This document shows, one piece after another, positions 1 to 7,603 of a DNA stretch of 64,000 nucleotides. Each line of letters starts with the position of its first letter. The stretch's first letter is position 1. The notes under the pieces are model-generated. The model ran no database searches and was not told where the DNA came from. It was given only the letters and a program-made list of their open reading frames with translations. Source of the stretch: Flavonifractor sp. AGMB03687. GTDB lineage: Bacteria; Bacillota; Clostridia; Oscillospirales; Oscillospiraceae. The stretch is from assembly GCF_017811815.1 (NCBI RefSeq), contig NZ_JADKZI010000006.1:62001-126000 (forward strand), in the 5' to 3' direction. The translations under genes and the position numbers were made by a program.

Positions 1-948
1 TGCATCGGCATCACTATCCCTGCGGGTCTGAAAGTAGACATCTACAAGTATTATAAGTCCGCCGGTATGTCCGAGTTCGGCTATGAATTGCTCGGTCACT
101 TAGATACCACTGATGGCAAGTCTATCACTATCGGCAAGGACACTGGTTCCAACAACAACTCCGGAAGTTCCGGCAGTGTAAACGGCGTCAAGGAAGAGTG
201 GAGCGAAGTTAAGAATGTCTATGTACCCGGCACTCCGTCCGCCAATTACAGCAATTCCTACACTGATGTTCCCACTACCATGTGGTGCTATCATCCCGTC
301 ATGACTCTAACCGAGGGCGGTCTGCTCGCAGGCTACGGCAACGGTAAGTTTGGGCCGAATGATACGCTCACCAAAGAGCAGGTTCACATCATTTACACCC
401 GCATGCTCGGTCAGACTCCCTATCCCAACGGTAATCAGGAAGTCGCTTCCCGTGCTTATGCAGCCATCTGGTTCACTGGACGAGCACTGACAAATAACGG
501 AACTTTCGTTCTGACCGCCTATGAAACTCAGTTGGCGAAAGACTGCGGCAATCTTCTTTCCCGCGTAGCCAGCAATGGAGTTACCAGCATTGGCAGTATG
601 CAGAGAGGTGTTTACGACTGTTGGCGTGCTAATCTTGCAGCAGGTAAAAACATCAACTATATCAACTCCATCGACGAACTGCCCGACGCTGCTGAAATCC
701 GCAAGTGGATTGACACCAACTGGATGGAAATGAAGACCGTTCTGCTCATGACTGGTTCCTACACGAAAGACGAAGTCGCTGCGATGTGTGAAAAGTCCAT
801 CTGCTGGGCGTACAATCTGGGACTGGTTGGCGGCGTTGATAGCAAGGGTACTTTCGCTCCCAACGCTCCCCTGACCCGTGGTCAGTTGAGCCAGATTTTG
901 TACAACATGGGCTGGACTTACGACGGTGTCCTCAGTTACAACAAGTAA
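1..948 (+). CDS. S-layer homology (SLH) domain protein, 3' part
   Basis: The frame is open from base 1, so the real start lies upstream and only about 315 C-terminal residues are seen. Two SLH-like repeats are visible. One is near codons 95-140 (GGLLAGYGNGKFGPND, then a TKEQ helix). The other is at the C terminus (LGLVGGVDSKGTFAPN, then LTRGQLSQILY). SLH domains usually anchor exported proteins to pyruvylated secondary cell-wall polymers, so a surface or S-layer-associated role is expected. A Ser/Asn/Gly-rich linker lies just before the first repeat. The N-terminal function cannot be judged. A strong terminator follows directly. This is the last chromosomal gene before the integrated element. 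Confidence 0.8.
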   Translation, partial: CIGITIPAGLKVDIYKYYKSAGMSEFGYELLGHLDTTDGKSITIGKDTGSNNNSGSSGSVNGVKEEWSEVKNVYVPGTPSANYSNSYTDVPTTMWCYHPVMTLTEGGLLAGYGNGKFGPNDTLTKEQVHIIYTRMLGQTPYPNGNQEVASRAYAAIWFTGRALTNNGTFVLTAYETQLAKDCGNLLSRVASNGVTSIGSMQRGVYDCWRANLAAGKNINYINSIDELPDAAEIRKWIDTNWMEMKTVLLMTGSYTKDEVAAMCEKSICWAYNLGLVGGVDSKGTFAPNAPLTRGQLSQILYNMGWTYDGVLSYNK

Positions 949-960
949 TCCACTCCATCA

Positions 961-992
961 CCCGCCCCGGTCTCCGGGGCGGGTATTTTTTT
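961..992 (+). terminator. Rho-independent terminator of the SLH gene
   Basis: A 10-bp GC stem (CCCGCCCCGG / CCGGGGCGGG) with a TCT loop is followed by a T-rich tract, 13 bases after the stop codon of the SLH gene. Confidence 0.9.
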
Positions 993-1242
993 CGTCATTT
1001 TTTACAAAGTTTTTCCCTGGCGACAGTCAAAGACCACTTTGCACTACCTCGCCGTCCAGTGCACCATCGTCACACCTCCAAAATGGAAATTTTAGGAATT
1101 TTTTGAACGATGCGATAAATCGTACCTTTGGCCAATCGCCATTTTGCGGTGGTATAAATCAGCCTTTTTCTGGGCTTTTTTATGCCCAATTTATAACCTT
1201 AAAAAGTTGCGAAATATTGACGAATAATGATTTTTTCGAAAC
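993..1242. other. AT-rich intergenic region, probable left end of the IME
   Basis: No convincing gene is seen here. The stretch is clearly more AT-rich than the SLH gene and holds short repeats such as GGGCTTTTTTATGCCC-like hairpins. It separates the chromosomal gene from the first element gene, so the left attachment site should lie here. I could not find an exact direct repeat with the region behind the integrase. Confidence 0.4.
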
Positions 1243-1271
1243 TTTACATGCGAAAAAGCTTGTGATATGAT
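1243..1271 (+). promoter_or_regulatory. Sigma-70/A promoter of the IME operon
   Basis: TTTACA (1243-1248), a 17-nt spacer and TATGAT (1266-1271), followed by an AAAGGAGG ribosome site at 1280-1287 and the GTG start at 1297. This is a near-consensus housekeeping promoter driving the mobilization genes. Confidence 0.7.
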
Positions 1272-1296
1272 ACGCAACGAAAGGAGGCGATAAGCC

Positions 1297-1644
1297 GTGA
1301 AAGGTTTATCCAAATTTTTTGACACCGCACGATTCTTGAGCGGAAAGCGTCTGGAGGTCGTTGGTGTCTCCCCGTGGAGCGAATATGAAACCAAAGAAAT
1401 CCTCGGGACGAAAATCAGCACCGTCATTGCGGATGACCAAACAGTCTACCCCACTCGTAGTGGCGAAACCATCAGCAACAAGTATGAGCAGATGGTTGTG
1501 AAGGTACGCAAGCTGGGATTGAACATCCCCATTGGCTCGTCCATCGAGTTAATCAATCCTGTCGGCGTTGTCTATGGTGAATACCATAACCGCCTCTCTC
1601 TGACTGCCGATGATGTCAAAGTCATCGCTGCTGCCAAGGAGTAA
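1297..1644 (+). CDS. Small hypothetical protein, first gene of IME operon
   Basis: 115 residues from a GTG start supported by AAAGGAGG at 1280-1287 and the promoter at 1243. I recognise no catalytic motif or membrane segment. The protein looks like a small soluble beta-rich protein (segments such as TKISTVIADD and MVVKVRKLGLNIPIG). It stops 5 nt before the FtsK-like gene, so the two are almost certainly co-transcribed. The position resembles the small accessory ORFs (Orf22/23-like) that precede the coupling protein in Tn916-type elements. A role in mobilization is inferred from position only. Confidence 0.6.
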   Translation: MKGLSKFFDTARFLSGKRLEVVGVSPWSEYETKEILGTKISTVIADDQTVYPTRSGETISNKYEQMVVKVRKLGLNIPIGSSIELINPVGVVYGEYHNRLSLTADDVKVIAAAKE

Positions 1645-1649
1645 CCCCT

Positions 1650-3059
1650 ATGCGTACCTATCACCATGACGCCGCACCGCTGGCCTACGCTCCGCCCGCT
1701 GTAAATCTTCTGTTGCTCGGGCTGTCCGCTCTGGTGCTGGGCGGTGTGCTGGCGCTGGGATTCCATGGGCTGGCCTCCGTCGCCGATGTGCCGATCCTGG
1801 GCGCGGTGGTGCGTGGGATGGGAAAAGTTGCCGCCGTCTCTCTGGGCATCGGTGTCGCCGGGCTGATCGCGGCGGCGGTGGTCCATCGTTTGCAATCTGA
1901 CAGCGCCAAGATCCGGCACAAAGTCCGGCGGGCGCTGTGCCATCCACGCTATGGCAATCCCCTCCGGCTGCGCGAAGGGGAGTTGCTGCCGGGCGTAAAC
2001 TGCAAAGACATTGGCGGCGGTGTGTATGAGCTGACCATTGAGGCACGGAGCTGCACAGTGGAGGCCATCACCGACGCTGCATCGGCAATATCCACCGCTG
2101 TTAATGGGAGGTTTGTCCGCTATGCGGTTACCCAGACGGATGCCGGGGTTGCCCATGACAAGGTCGTTTTCAGGTTGGAGGATGTATTGGTTGACCCCAG
2201 TTTGACATTTCACAATGCCGAAGAAATGAAGCCTGTCAGCCCAACGCGCCTACGGGTGCAGGATGGGGCCGACATTGACTTGACAACCAGCGGCTCCATG
2301 CTGGTGGCTGGAAAGACGAGAAGCGGCAAAACCACGGGCATTATTGCCTTGCTGTTGCAGGCGCTACAATGTGGGCGCGACGAGTACGGGAGCGAGGTTA
2401 TCGTCATCGACCCCAAGCAAGCCGAACTGTCACGACTGCCCCATGTGGTGACCCTGGACGAGGACGGCGAGGCGAGGGAGATTTTGGCGGCGCTGCGCTG
2501 GTTTGCTGGCTCTATTATCAAGCGACAACGAACCCTAAACGACCTCTCCGAGCAGTCCGGCGATGCGGTCAAGTGGTGGGAAGCCGGTATGCACCCGTCA
2601 TTCCTATTTATCGACGAGTATGTGGCGCTGAGGTCGATTTTTCCTCCAAAAGCGGCTAAGGATAGCGATTATTGCGTTGCTACCTTTGATAATATAATCA
2701 AACGCATTGTGACGATGGGGGCAAGTGCTGGCTGTTATGTTATCATCAGTATCGCCGAGGCATCCGTCCAGGAGGGCGGGCTTCCGGCCATGCTGCGCTC
2801 CGCCATGAGTACGCGGGTTCTATTCCGCCCCACCCGGTCGGAAGCTTTGCTGCTGTGGGATAAGACGAAGCTGGATACCATGCCTGACCGCGTCTATGGC
2901 CCCGGTGACGCCTGGTTTTCCTCCACGGATGGTGTGCATGACGCTGTATCGTATGTGCATTTTCCTCGTATGGAATTTCCTGTGTATCAGGCTTTAGGGC
3001 AGTTGCTTAGTGAGTATTACAACAATGATCCGGTATCTGCACCGCCCGCCGCTGTGTAG
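1650..3059 (+). CDS. FtsK/SpoIIIE-type DNA translocase, TcpA-like coupling protein
   Basis: 469 residues with two N-terminal membrane segments (about residues 16-38 and 50-77) and a cytoplasmic FtsK-HerA ATPase domain. The Walker A motif GKTRSGKT is near residue 220. Walker B-like strands are VIVIDPK near 252 and FLFIDEYVAL near 325. It is much shorter than chromosomal FtsK/SpoIIIE and has no gamma DNA-reading domain. That fits the coupling proteins of Tn916-like elements and IMEs, which pass the relaxase-DNA complex to a type IV channel. The ATG at 1650 has AAGGAG at 1636-1641 overlapping the end of the previous gene. The C terminus is followed by the putative oriT and the Rep-type gene. Confidence 0.85.
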   Translation: MRTYHHDAAPLAYAPPAVNLLLLGLSALVLGGVLALGFHGLASVADVPILGAVVRGMGKVAAVSLGIGVAGLIAAAVVHRLQSDSAKIRHKVRRALCHPRYGNPLRLREGELLPGVNCKDIGGGVYELTIEARSCTVEAITDAASAISTAVNGRFVRYAVTQTDAGVAHDKVVFRLEDVLVDPSLTFHNAEEMKPVSPTRLRVQDGADIDLTTSGSMLVAGKTRSGKTTGIIALLLQALQCGRDEYGSEVIVIDPKQAELSRLPHVVTLDEDGEAREILAALRWFAGSIIKRQRTLNDLSEQSGDAVKWWEAGMHPSFLFIDEYVALRSIFPPKAAKDSDYCVATFDNIIKRIVTMGASAGCYVIISIAEASVQEGGLPAMLRSAMSTRVLFRPTRSEALLLWDKTKLDTMPDRVYGPGDAWFSSTDGVHDAVSYVHFPRMEFPVYQALGQLLSEYYNNDPVSAPPAAV

Positions 3060-3083
3060 CACAAAGGCGGCGGGCGGTGCCCT

Positions 3084-3128
3084 TGGCAGCGACTGCCTGC
3101 GGGGGGCCGGGCTTGTTTAGCCCCCCGC
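3084..3128. other. Candidate oriT / double-strand origin hairpins
   Basis: Two inverted repeats lie in the 117-nt gap between the coupling protein and the Rep-type gene. One is a small GGCAG/CTGCC hairpin. The other is a strong 9-bp stem, GCGGGGGGC (3099-3107) with GCCCCCCGC (3120-3128), around a 12-nt loop. From memory, the oriT of ICEBs1 has the same design: a run of about seven C/G pairs around a short loop, next to a Rep-like relaxase gene. No T-tract follows the stem, so a terminator is less likely. The function is inferred from position and shape. Confidence 0.45.
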
Positions 3129-3176
3129 AAAACTTGTTCCATTGTGCCAACATCCCATAAGAAAGGGGGTGAAATT

Positions 3177-4373
3177 ATGGCAACAAAGAAAACGCCGAAG
3201 TGTCGCCACATGATGTATACGCAACAGTTGAACTATCTCCCCATGAAGGACTTAACCGCATTGCGGACTATCATTGAGCAGAAGATACACCCGGAGCGAT
3301 ATGCACTCATCTTACACGACCAAGAGACCGACGAAAAAGGAAACTCCAAACCACCCGATGTTCATGTAATGATGTCGTTTGCTCATGCCCGTCACTTATC
3401 ATCTGTCGCTCACCTTTTGGGAGATGCCCCTCAGTACATTGAGGCATGGGACAGCCACCACGAAAATGGCTATGCTTATTTGGTACATTCCACCCGGCAG
3501 GCACAAGCCGAAGGCAAGCACCAGTATGACCCCGGCGAGGTTATCGCTAATTTTGATTATCCGGCGTATTTGCAGACCATACAGACAAAGGCTGTTCAAA
3601 AAGTGCGGCAGCAGGACATGACCGCAAAAGACCTCTTGGACGCCATGTATGCAGGAATCCTTACAAAATCAGAAGTAGAGCAGCGTTTGACCGGTTCCCA
3701 ACTGGGTTATTACAAAAGACAGATAGATGCTGTCTGGTCTAAAGTCCTGAGAAACCGCGCTGACGCATGGCGGAAGGAAATGCGGGAACAGGGTAAACAA
3801 GTAACCGTTATCTGGCTTTTTGGCGTGGCGGGCGCTGGTAAAACTCGTCTGGCACGCGAGATTGCGGGAAAGCAGGGGCGGCCCTATTATATGTCCGGCT
3901 CCAGCCGCGACATCTTCGAGGACTATGCCAGTGAGCCAGTCATCGTCTTAGATGAGTTGAGACCGAAAGTTCTGGCATATCAGGATTTGCTTCGGCTCTT
4001 CGACCCATTTGGTGCGGAAGTAAAGGCCCCCTCACGGTACTTTGATAAGCATATTGCCGCAGATATGATTATCGTGACCAGTCCATATTCCCCGTATGCA
4101 TTTTGGCTGGAACAATTTACGACCATTGTGAAGCACGACGGCTATGCCCGTAAACAATCCCTTGCCGACCAAGGCCCCGATGGATTTCCTCAGCTTGACC
4201 GGCGTGTTGCAGCAACTGTCATGGTGCAGCCTGGTACGATTGACCTTGTGTCTTTCAGCTATACGGATGGCCGCTATCATGTTCTGCAAAGCCGTGTAAA
4301 CCCCTATCTGCAACAGACTGATTTCGTGTCCTCAGTTAGCTCAGAGGAAGTATTTAAGAAGATGTTTGATTAA
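3177..4373 (+). CDS. Rep_2-family replication/relaxase protein with superfamily-3-like helicase domain
   Basis: 398 residues. The start at 3177 is preferred over an ATG 33 nt upstream because AAAGGGGGTG (3161-3170) sits at the right distance. The N-terminal half resembles pMV158-type Rep_2 initiators: LILHDQETDEKG, then PPDVHVMM near residue 60, and a tyrosine-bearing NGYAYLVH region near 100. The usual HUH metal motif reads DVH here, so one histidine is changed. The C-terminal half carries a Walker A GVAGAGKTR near 216 and FEDY...VIVLDELR, typical of RNA_helicase/SF3 modules. This two-domain design is used by non-canonical IME relaxases that nick oriT and unwind the strand. It could also be purely a plasmid-type initiator. 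Confidence 0.75.
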   Translation: MATKKTPKCRHMMYTQQLNYLPMKDLTALRTIIEQKIHPERYALILHDQETDEKGNSKPPDVHVMMSFAHARHLSSVAHLLGDAPQYIEAWDSHHENGYAYLVHSTRQAQAEGKHQYDPGEVIANFDYPAYLQTIQTKAVQKVRQQDMTAKDLLDAMYAGILTKSEVEQRLTGSQLGYYKRQIDAVWSKVLRNRADAWRKEMREQGKQVTVIWLFGVAGAGKTRLAREIAGKQGRPYYMSGSSRDIFEDYASEPVIVLDELRPKVLAYQDLLRLFDPFGAEVKAPSRYFDKHIAADMIIVTSPYSPYAFWLEQFTTIVKHDGYARKQSLADQGPDGFPQLDRRVAATVMVQPGTIDLVSFSYTDGRYHVLQSRVNPYLQQTDFVSSVSSEEVFKKMFD

Positions 4374-4406
4374 CTCTAACCACGCACAAGACGAAAGAGG
4401 CCCACC

Positions 4407-4607
4407 ATGGAAAATCAAGTACCTATTAAAGACAAGTTCTGTCTGACGATTGACGAGGCAAGCGAGTATTTCGGCATTGGCGAAAAGAAACTTCGCAAGA
4501 TCGTGGCAGAAAACCTAAATTCAGATTTTGTCATTCAAAACGGTGTAAAATATCTAATAAAGCGGAAACGCTTTGAATTATTTTTGAATGAAATTTCGGC
4601 GATTTAG
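4407..4607 (+). CDS. xis: Tn916-type excisionase (Xis)
   Basis: 66 residues with the helix-turn-helix/winged fold of Tn916-family excisionases: a LTIDEASEYFGIGEKKLRK segment followed by a short basic LIKRKRFELFL C-terminal helix. These proteins bend DNA at the element ends and bias the integrase toward excision. The gene lies 33 nt after the Rep-type gene and directly before the integrase, the usual order. Its base composition is AT-richer than the flanking chromosome. Confidence 0.85.
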   Translation: MENQVPIKDKFCLTIDEASEYFGIGEKKLRKIVAENLNSDFVIQNGVKYLIKRKRFELFLNEISAI

Positions 4608-4632
4608 TTGCCTTAACAATAGAAAAACATAG

Positions 4633-4685
4633 AAAAAGAGTCGAAAGTATGATACAATATTTTTGTATCGTGCCGAGGCTCTTTT
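4633..4685 (+). terminator. Nested hairpin between xis and int
   Basis: The outer arms AAAAAGAG (4633-4640) and CTCTTTT (4679-4685) enclose an inner stem GATACAA (4651-4657) / TTGTATC (4663-4669). The outer right arm ends in T4, so the structure could act as an attenuator or terminator that keeps int expression low. It could also be a recombination-protein site. Confidence 0.45.
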
Positions 4686-4711
4686 CCTATTTCAGAAAGG
4701 AGCGTACCAAA

Positions 4712-5911
4712 ATGAGCGAAAAGAGACGCGACAACAGAAACCGCATACTTCGCAACGGAGAGAGCCAACGCAAAGACGGACGATATGCGTATAAATACAC
4801 CGACGCCACCGGAAAGCAACGGTTTGTTTATAGCTGGAAACTGGAAAAGACGGATAAATTGCCCGAAGGCAAGCGGGATTGCCTCTCCCTTCGGGAAAAG
4901 GCAAAGCAGATTCTGCGGGATTTAGACGACCAAATTGTTCCTCGTGGTGGAGAAATGACGGTTTTGGCGCTCGTCCAAAAGTACATTCTCCAGAAAACGG
5001 GCGTCCGCCCCAACACAGAGGCAGGCTATCAAACCGTGACCAACATCTTGAAAAAAGAGAAGTTCGGCGGCATGAGGATTGACCGGGTCAAGACCTCCGA
5101 TGCCAAGTGCTGGTTGATACAACTGCAAAAGGACGGGCGCAGTTACAGCAGTATTCATTCTATCCGGGGCGTTGTACGGCCCGCCTTTCAGATGGCTGTG
5201 GAAGATGATTTGATACGCAAGAATCCGTTTGAGTTCCAGCTTGCAACCGTTGTTGTTAATGACAGTGTGACGCGGGAGGCAATTACCAGAAAGCAGGAGC
5301 GGGCGTTTTTGGAGTTCGTAAAGAACGACAAGCATTTCAGCCGCTACTATGAAGGCATTTACATCTTGTTCAAAACGGGTTTGAGGATTTCCGAGTTTGT
5401 TGGGTTAACCCTGGCCGACCTGGACATGGTAAACCGTATCATAACCGTTGACCATCAGTTGCAGCGGACAAGCGAGATGGAATACATCATCGAGGCCACC
5501 AAGACCGCCAGTGGAACAAGAAAAATCCCCATGACGGATGATGTATATGCCTGTTTTGAGCGGATTATTGCCAACCGCCAAAAGCCCAAGGTGGAGCCTA
5601 TCATCGGTGGCAAATGGGGCTTTCTGTACCTGGACAAGAACGGGATGCCCATGGTGGCGCTCCACTGGGAACACTATTTCCAGCACATCTGCCAGAAGTA
5701 CAACAGCATCTACAAAGTCCCGATGCCCAAGGTAACTCCCCATGTCTGTCGCCACACTTATTGCTCCAACATGGCGAAATCCGGCATGAATCCTAAGACC
5801 CTGCAATATTTGATGGGCCACTCTGACATTGGTGTGACGCTGAACACCTACACCCATATCAGCTTTGAGGATGCACAAAAGGAGTTGGAGCGGGTGGCAA
5901 ACGGCGAGTAG
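4712..5911 (+). CDS. int: Tyrosine recombinase/integrase, Tn916 family
   Basis: 399 residues. The ATG at 4712 has AGAAAGGAG upstream (4695-4703); an earlier ATG at 4649 lies inside the hairpin and is unlikely. The domains in order are an N-terminal arm-type DNA-binding region (about 1-75), a SAM-like core-binding domain (about 85-180) and a catalytic domain. Catalytic residues are visible: Arg in TGLRISE near 222, HVCRH near 343-347, His in MGHSD near 369 and Tyr in NTYTH near 379. It integrates and excises the element together with Xis. It is the last gene of the element. The repeated TTACTAC motif just after its stop may be part of the right attachment region. Confidence 0.95.
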   Translation: MSEKRRDNRNRILRNGESQRKDGRYAYKYTDATGKQRFVYSWKLEKTDKLPEGKRDCLSLREKAKQILRDLDDQIVPRGGEMTVLALVQKYILQKTGVRPNTEAGYQTVTNILKKEKFGGMRIDRVKTSDAKCWLIQLQKDGRSYSSIHSIRGVVRPAFQMAVEDDLIRKNPFEFQLATVVVNDSVTREAITRKQERAFLEFVKNDKHFSRYYEGIYILFKTGLRISEFVGLTLADLDMVNRIITVDHQLQRTSEMEYIIEATKTASGTRKIPMTDDVYACFERIIANRQKPKVEPIIGGKWGFLYLDKNGMPMVALHWEHYFQHICQKYNSIYKVPMPKVTPHVCRHTYCSNMAKSGMNPKTLQYLMGHSDIGVTLNTYTHISFEDAQKELERVANGE

Positions 5912-5968
5912 TAAAACCGCAAAACAGGCCCCATTTTACTACTCCGTTTACTACTTTTGTCAGGAAAG

Positions 5969-6079
5969 ATGTGCGAATTTACGCCAGGATATGCCAAGGA
6001 AGCAACGGAAAAAGAGAATGCAAAACAGGCAGAAAGCCGGTTATATCAATACTTTCAAGGAGTTTTCGCAAGTGATTAA
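5969..6079 (+). CDS. Possible 36-residue ORF overlapping the phosphatase start
   Basis: ATG at 5969 with an AGGAAAG ribosome site; the product is hydrophilic and Glu/Lys-rich (begins MCEFTPGYAKEATEKE). The stop overlaps the GTG start of the phosphatase at 6072, which would allow translational coupling. I do not recognise it. It may be the C-terminal remnant of a gene cut by the IME, or a chance ORF. Confidence 0.25.
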   Translation: MCEFTPGYAKEATEKENAKQAESRLYQYFQGVFASD

Positions 6080-6552
6080 AATACTGTTCGTGTGCCATGG
6101 AAAATATATGCAGGAGTCCGATGGCGGAGTTTGTAATGAAGGATATGGTGAAGAAAACGGGTCTGGAGAAAGATTTCCAGATTGCCTCCGCTGCCACCAG
6201 CACCGAGGAGATCGGACACCCAGTCTACCCTCCGGCACGCCGCAAGTTGGCCGAGCATGGGATACGGTGCGATGGACACAGCGCCCGCCAACTGACCAAT
6301 CAGGACTACGACAAATACGACCTCCTGATTGGAATGGATCAGGCGAACCTCCGCAATATGTACCACATCTGCGGCGGAGACTACGCCGGCAAGATGCACC
6401 TCCTGCTGTATTTTACCGACCGCCCCGGCGATGTAGCCGACCCGTGGTACACGGACGACTTCGAGGAGACATGGCGGGATGTGTGGGAAGGCTGCCAAGG
6501 GCTGCTTAGATTTATAGAGAAAACGGAGGCGCAGCGTCATGGAGCAAAATGA
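6072..6552 (+). pseudogene. Low-molecular-weight protein-tyrosine phosphatase, frameshifted in the P-loop
   Basis: The gene starts at GTG 6072, nine bases after AAGGAG (6057-6062), and reads VIKILFVCHG. It then shifts frame at an A4 run (6101-6104) and continues as NICRSPMAEFVMKDMV to 6552. Removing one A restores the family signature V-C-x5-R-S, whose Cys attacks phosphotyrosine or phosphoarginine. The rest is normal: a central DLLIGMD segment and the general-acid region VADPWYTDDFEETW, for about 160 residues in all, the usual length. The indel lies exactly in the catalytic loop, so no active enzyme can be made without frameshifting. A sequencing or assembly error in the A run is a real alternative. 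The 3' end overlaps the BRO gene by 14 nt. Confidence 0.75.
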
Positions 6553-7438
6553 TAAGATCCAGCTTTTTGAGGATAAACGAATCCGCACCGCGTGGGACGA
6601 GGAAAAAGAAGAATGGTACTTCTCCATCGTCGATGTGGTGGCAGTGCTGACGGATCAGCCAGATACTCGTCACGCCAGCACATATTGGGCTGTGCTAAAA
6701 AATAGGCTCAAAGAAGAAGGCGCAAATGAACTGCTTACAAATTGTAAGCAGTTGAAATTGCGCGCTACGGATGGTAAGCGCCGAGCCACCGATGTGGCTG
6801 ACACCCAGCAGCTTCTCCGCATTATTCAATCCATCCCTTCGCCCAAAGCCGAGCCATTCAAACTCTGGCTGGCAGAAGTGGGTCGGGAGCGAATCGAGGA
6901 AACCATTGATCCCGAGTTGACCATTGAACGGGCTTTGATGACCTATCAGCGGAAAGGCTATACCCGCGAGTGGATCAACCAGAGGCTCCAGGCAATTCAG
7001 GTTCGCAAGGAGTTAACTGATGAATGGGACGCCCGCGGCGTCCAGAAGGGCGTGGAATATGCCATCCTGACTGATGAGATCTCCCGAGCGTGGTCGGGTA
7101 TGACCACACGGCAATATAAGAAGCTCAAGGGACTGACCAAGGAAAACCTCCGCGACAATATGAGTACGCTGGAGCTGGTGCTGAATATGCTGGCAGAAGC
7201 AACGACCACGCAGCTTTCAAAACAGCGTCAGCCGTCCACATTTCAGGAAAATTTGCAAACCGCCCGAGAGGGTGGCGAGGTTGCCGGTAGTGCAAGAAAA
7301 GATATTGAAGCTCGCTCCGGCGGTGTCCCGGTCATTACTTCTCAAAATGCCGCTCAGCTCAATGAGGTTGTGACCGATATGATTGAAGGCGTGAGCGTCG
7401 AACAGGATGATGGTACAGAACCCAGAAGCAAGAATTGA
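6539..7438 (+). CDS. BRO-N domain protein (phage antirepressor-like)
   Basis: 299 residues. The N-terminal BRO-N domain runs over about residues 7-115. Its key stretch is WYFSIVDVVAVLTD, followed by a YWAVLKNRLKEEG helix and RATDVADTQQLLRIIQSI. A middle helical region (150-220) contains KGVEYAILTDEISRAWSGM. The C-terminal 60 residues look disordered. BRO-N domains bind DNA and occur in phage antirepressors and in stand-alone bacterial genes often linked to DNA damage. The start overlaps the phosphatase gene by 14 nt, so the two are translationally coupled. No phage genes surround it. Confidence 0.8.
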   Translation: MEQNDKIQLFEDKRIRTAWDEEKEEWYFSIVDVVAVLTDQPDTRHASTYWAVLKNRLKEEGANELLTNCKQLKLRATDGKRRATDVADTQQLLRIIQSIPSPKAEPFKLWLAEVGRERIEETIDPELTIERALMTYQRKGYTREWINQRLQAIQVRKELTDEWDARGVQKGVEYAILTDEISRAWSGMTTRQYKKLKGLTKENLRDNMSTLELVLNMLAEATTTQLSKQRQPSTFQENLQTAREGGEVAGSARKDIEARSGGVPVITSQNAAQLNEVVTDMIEGVSVEQDDGTEPRSKN

Positions 7439-7546
7439 CACTGTGCCATGCATATGGTATAATTTTCTCAAGCAAAATGAGGGTATACGGATACTAACAT
7501 CGTAACCAAGGCATTGCTTTAGATGTCTAAAGTGTCTACCCTTGAC

Positions 7547-7588
7547 AAAAACCGCATCAGACCCCTGTGCGGGTCTGATGCGGTTTTT
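7547..7588. terminator. Bidirectional terminator between BRO gene and trpS
   Basis: A 14-bp perfect stem, ACCGCATCAGACCC (7551-7564) with its complement (7571-7584), is flanked by A4 on the left and T5 on the right. It can serve both converging transcripts. Confidence 0.9.
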
Positions 7589-7603
7589 CTTTCTCTTTCG
7601 GAC

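Larger units (their letters stand above)
1240..5960 (+). mobile_element. Compact integrative mobilizable element (FtsK/TcpA - Rep_2 relaxase - xis - int)
   Basis: Five co-directional genes with tight spacing form a self-contained module: a small ORF, a coupling-type ATPase, a Rep_2/helicase replication-mobilization protein, an excisionase and a Tn916-type integrase at the right edge. IMEs with PF01719-PF00910 relaxases and TcpA-like coupling proteins are known from streptococci and other Firmicutes, and the gene content fits that class. No type IV secretion genes are present, so transfer would need a helper element. Boundaries are approximate because no att repeats were identified. The right end probably lies between the int stop (5911) and about 5968. 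Confidence 0.7.

Noticed and set aside
926-1270. 114-codon plus-strand ORF after the SLH gene
   Set aside because: It overlaps the SLH stop, runs through a strong terminator and has no ribosome site.
3099-3128. Rho-independent terminator after the FtsK-like gene
   Set aside because: The stem is strong but no T-run follows on either strand, and the position fits an origin of transfer better.
5865-6509. 214-codon ORF running from the end of int into the phosphatase region
   Set aside because: It is a mixture of unrelated frames. Only its VIKILFVCHG part is real coding sequence, belonging to the frameshifted phosphatase.
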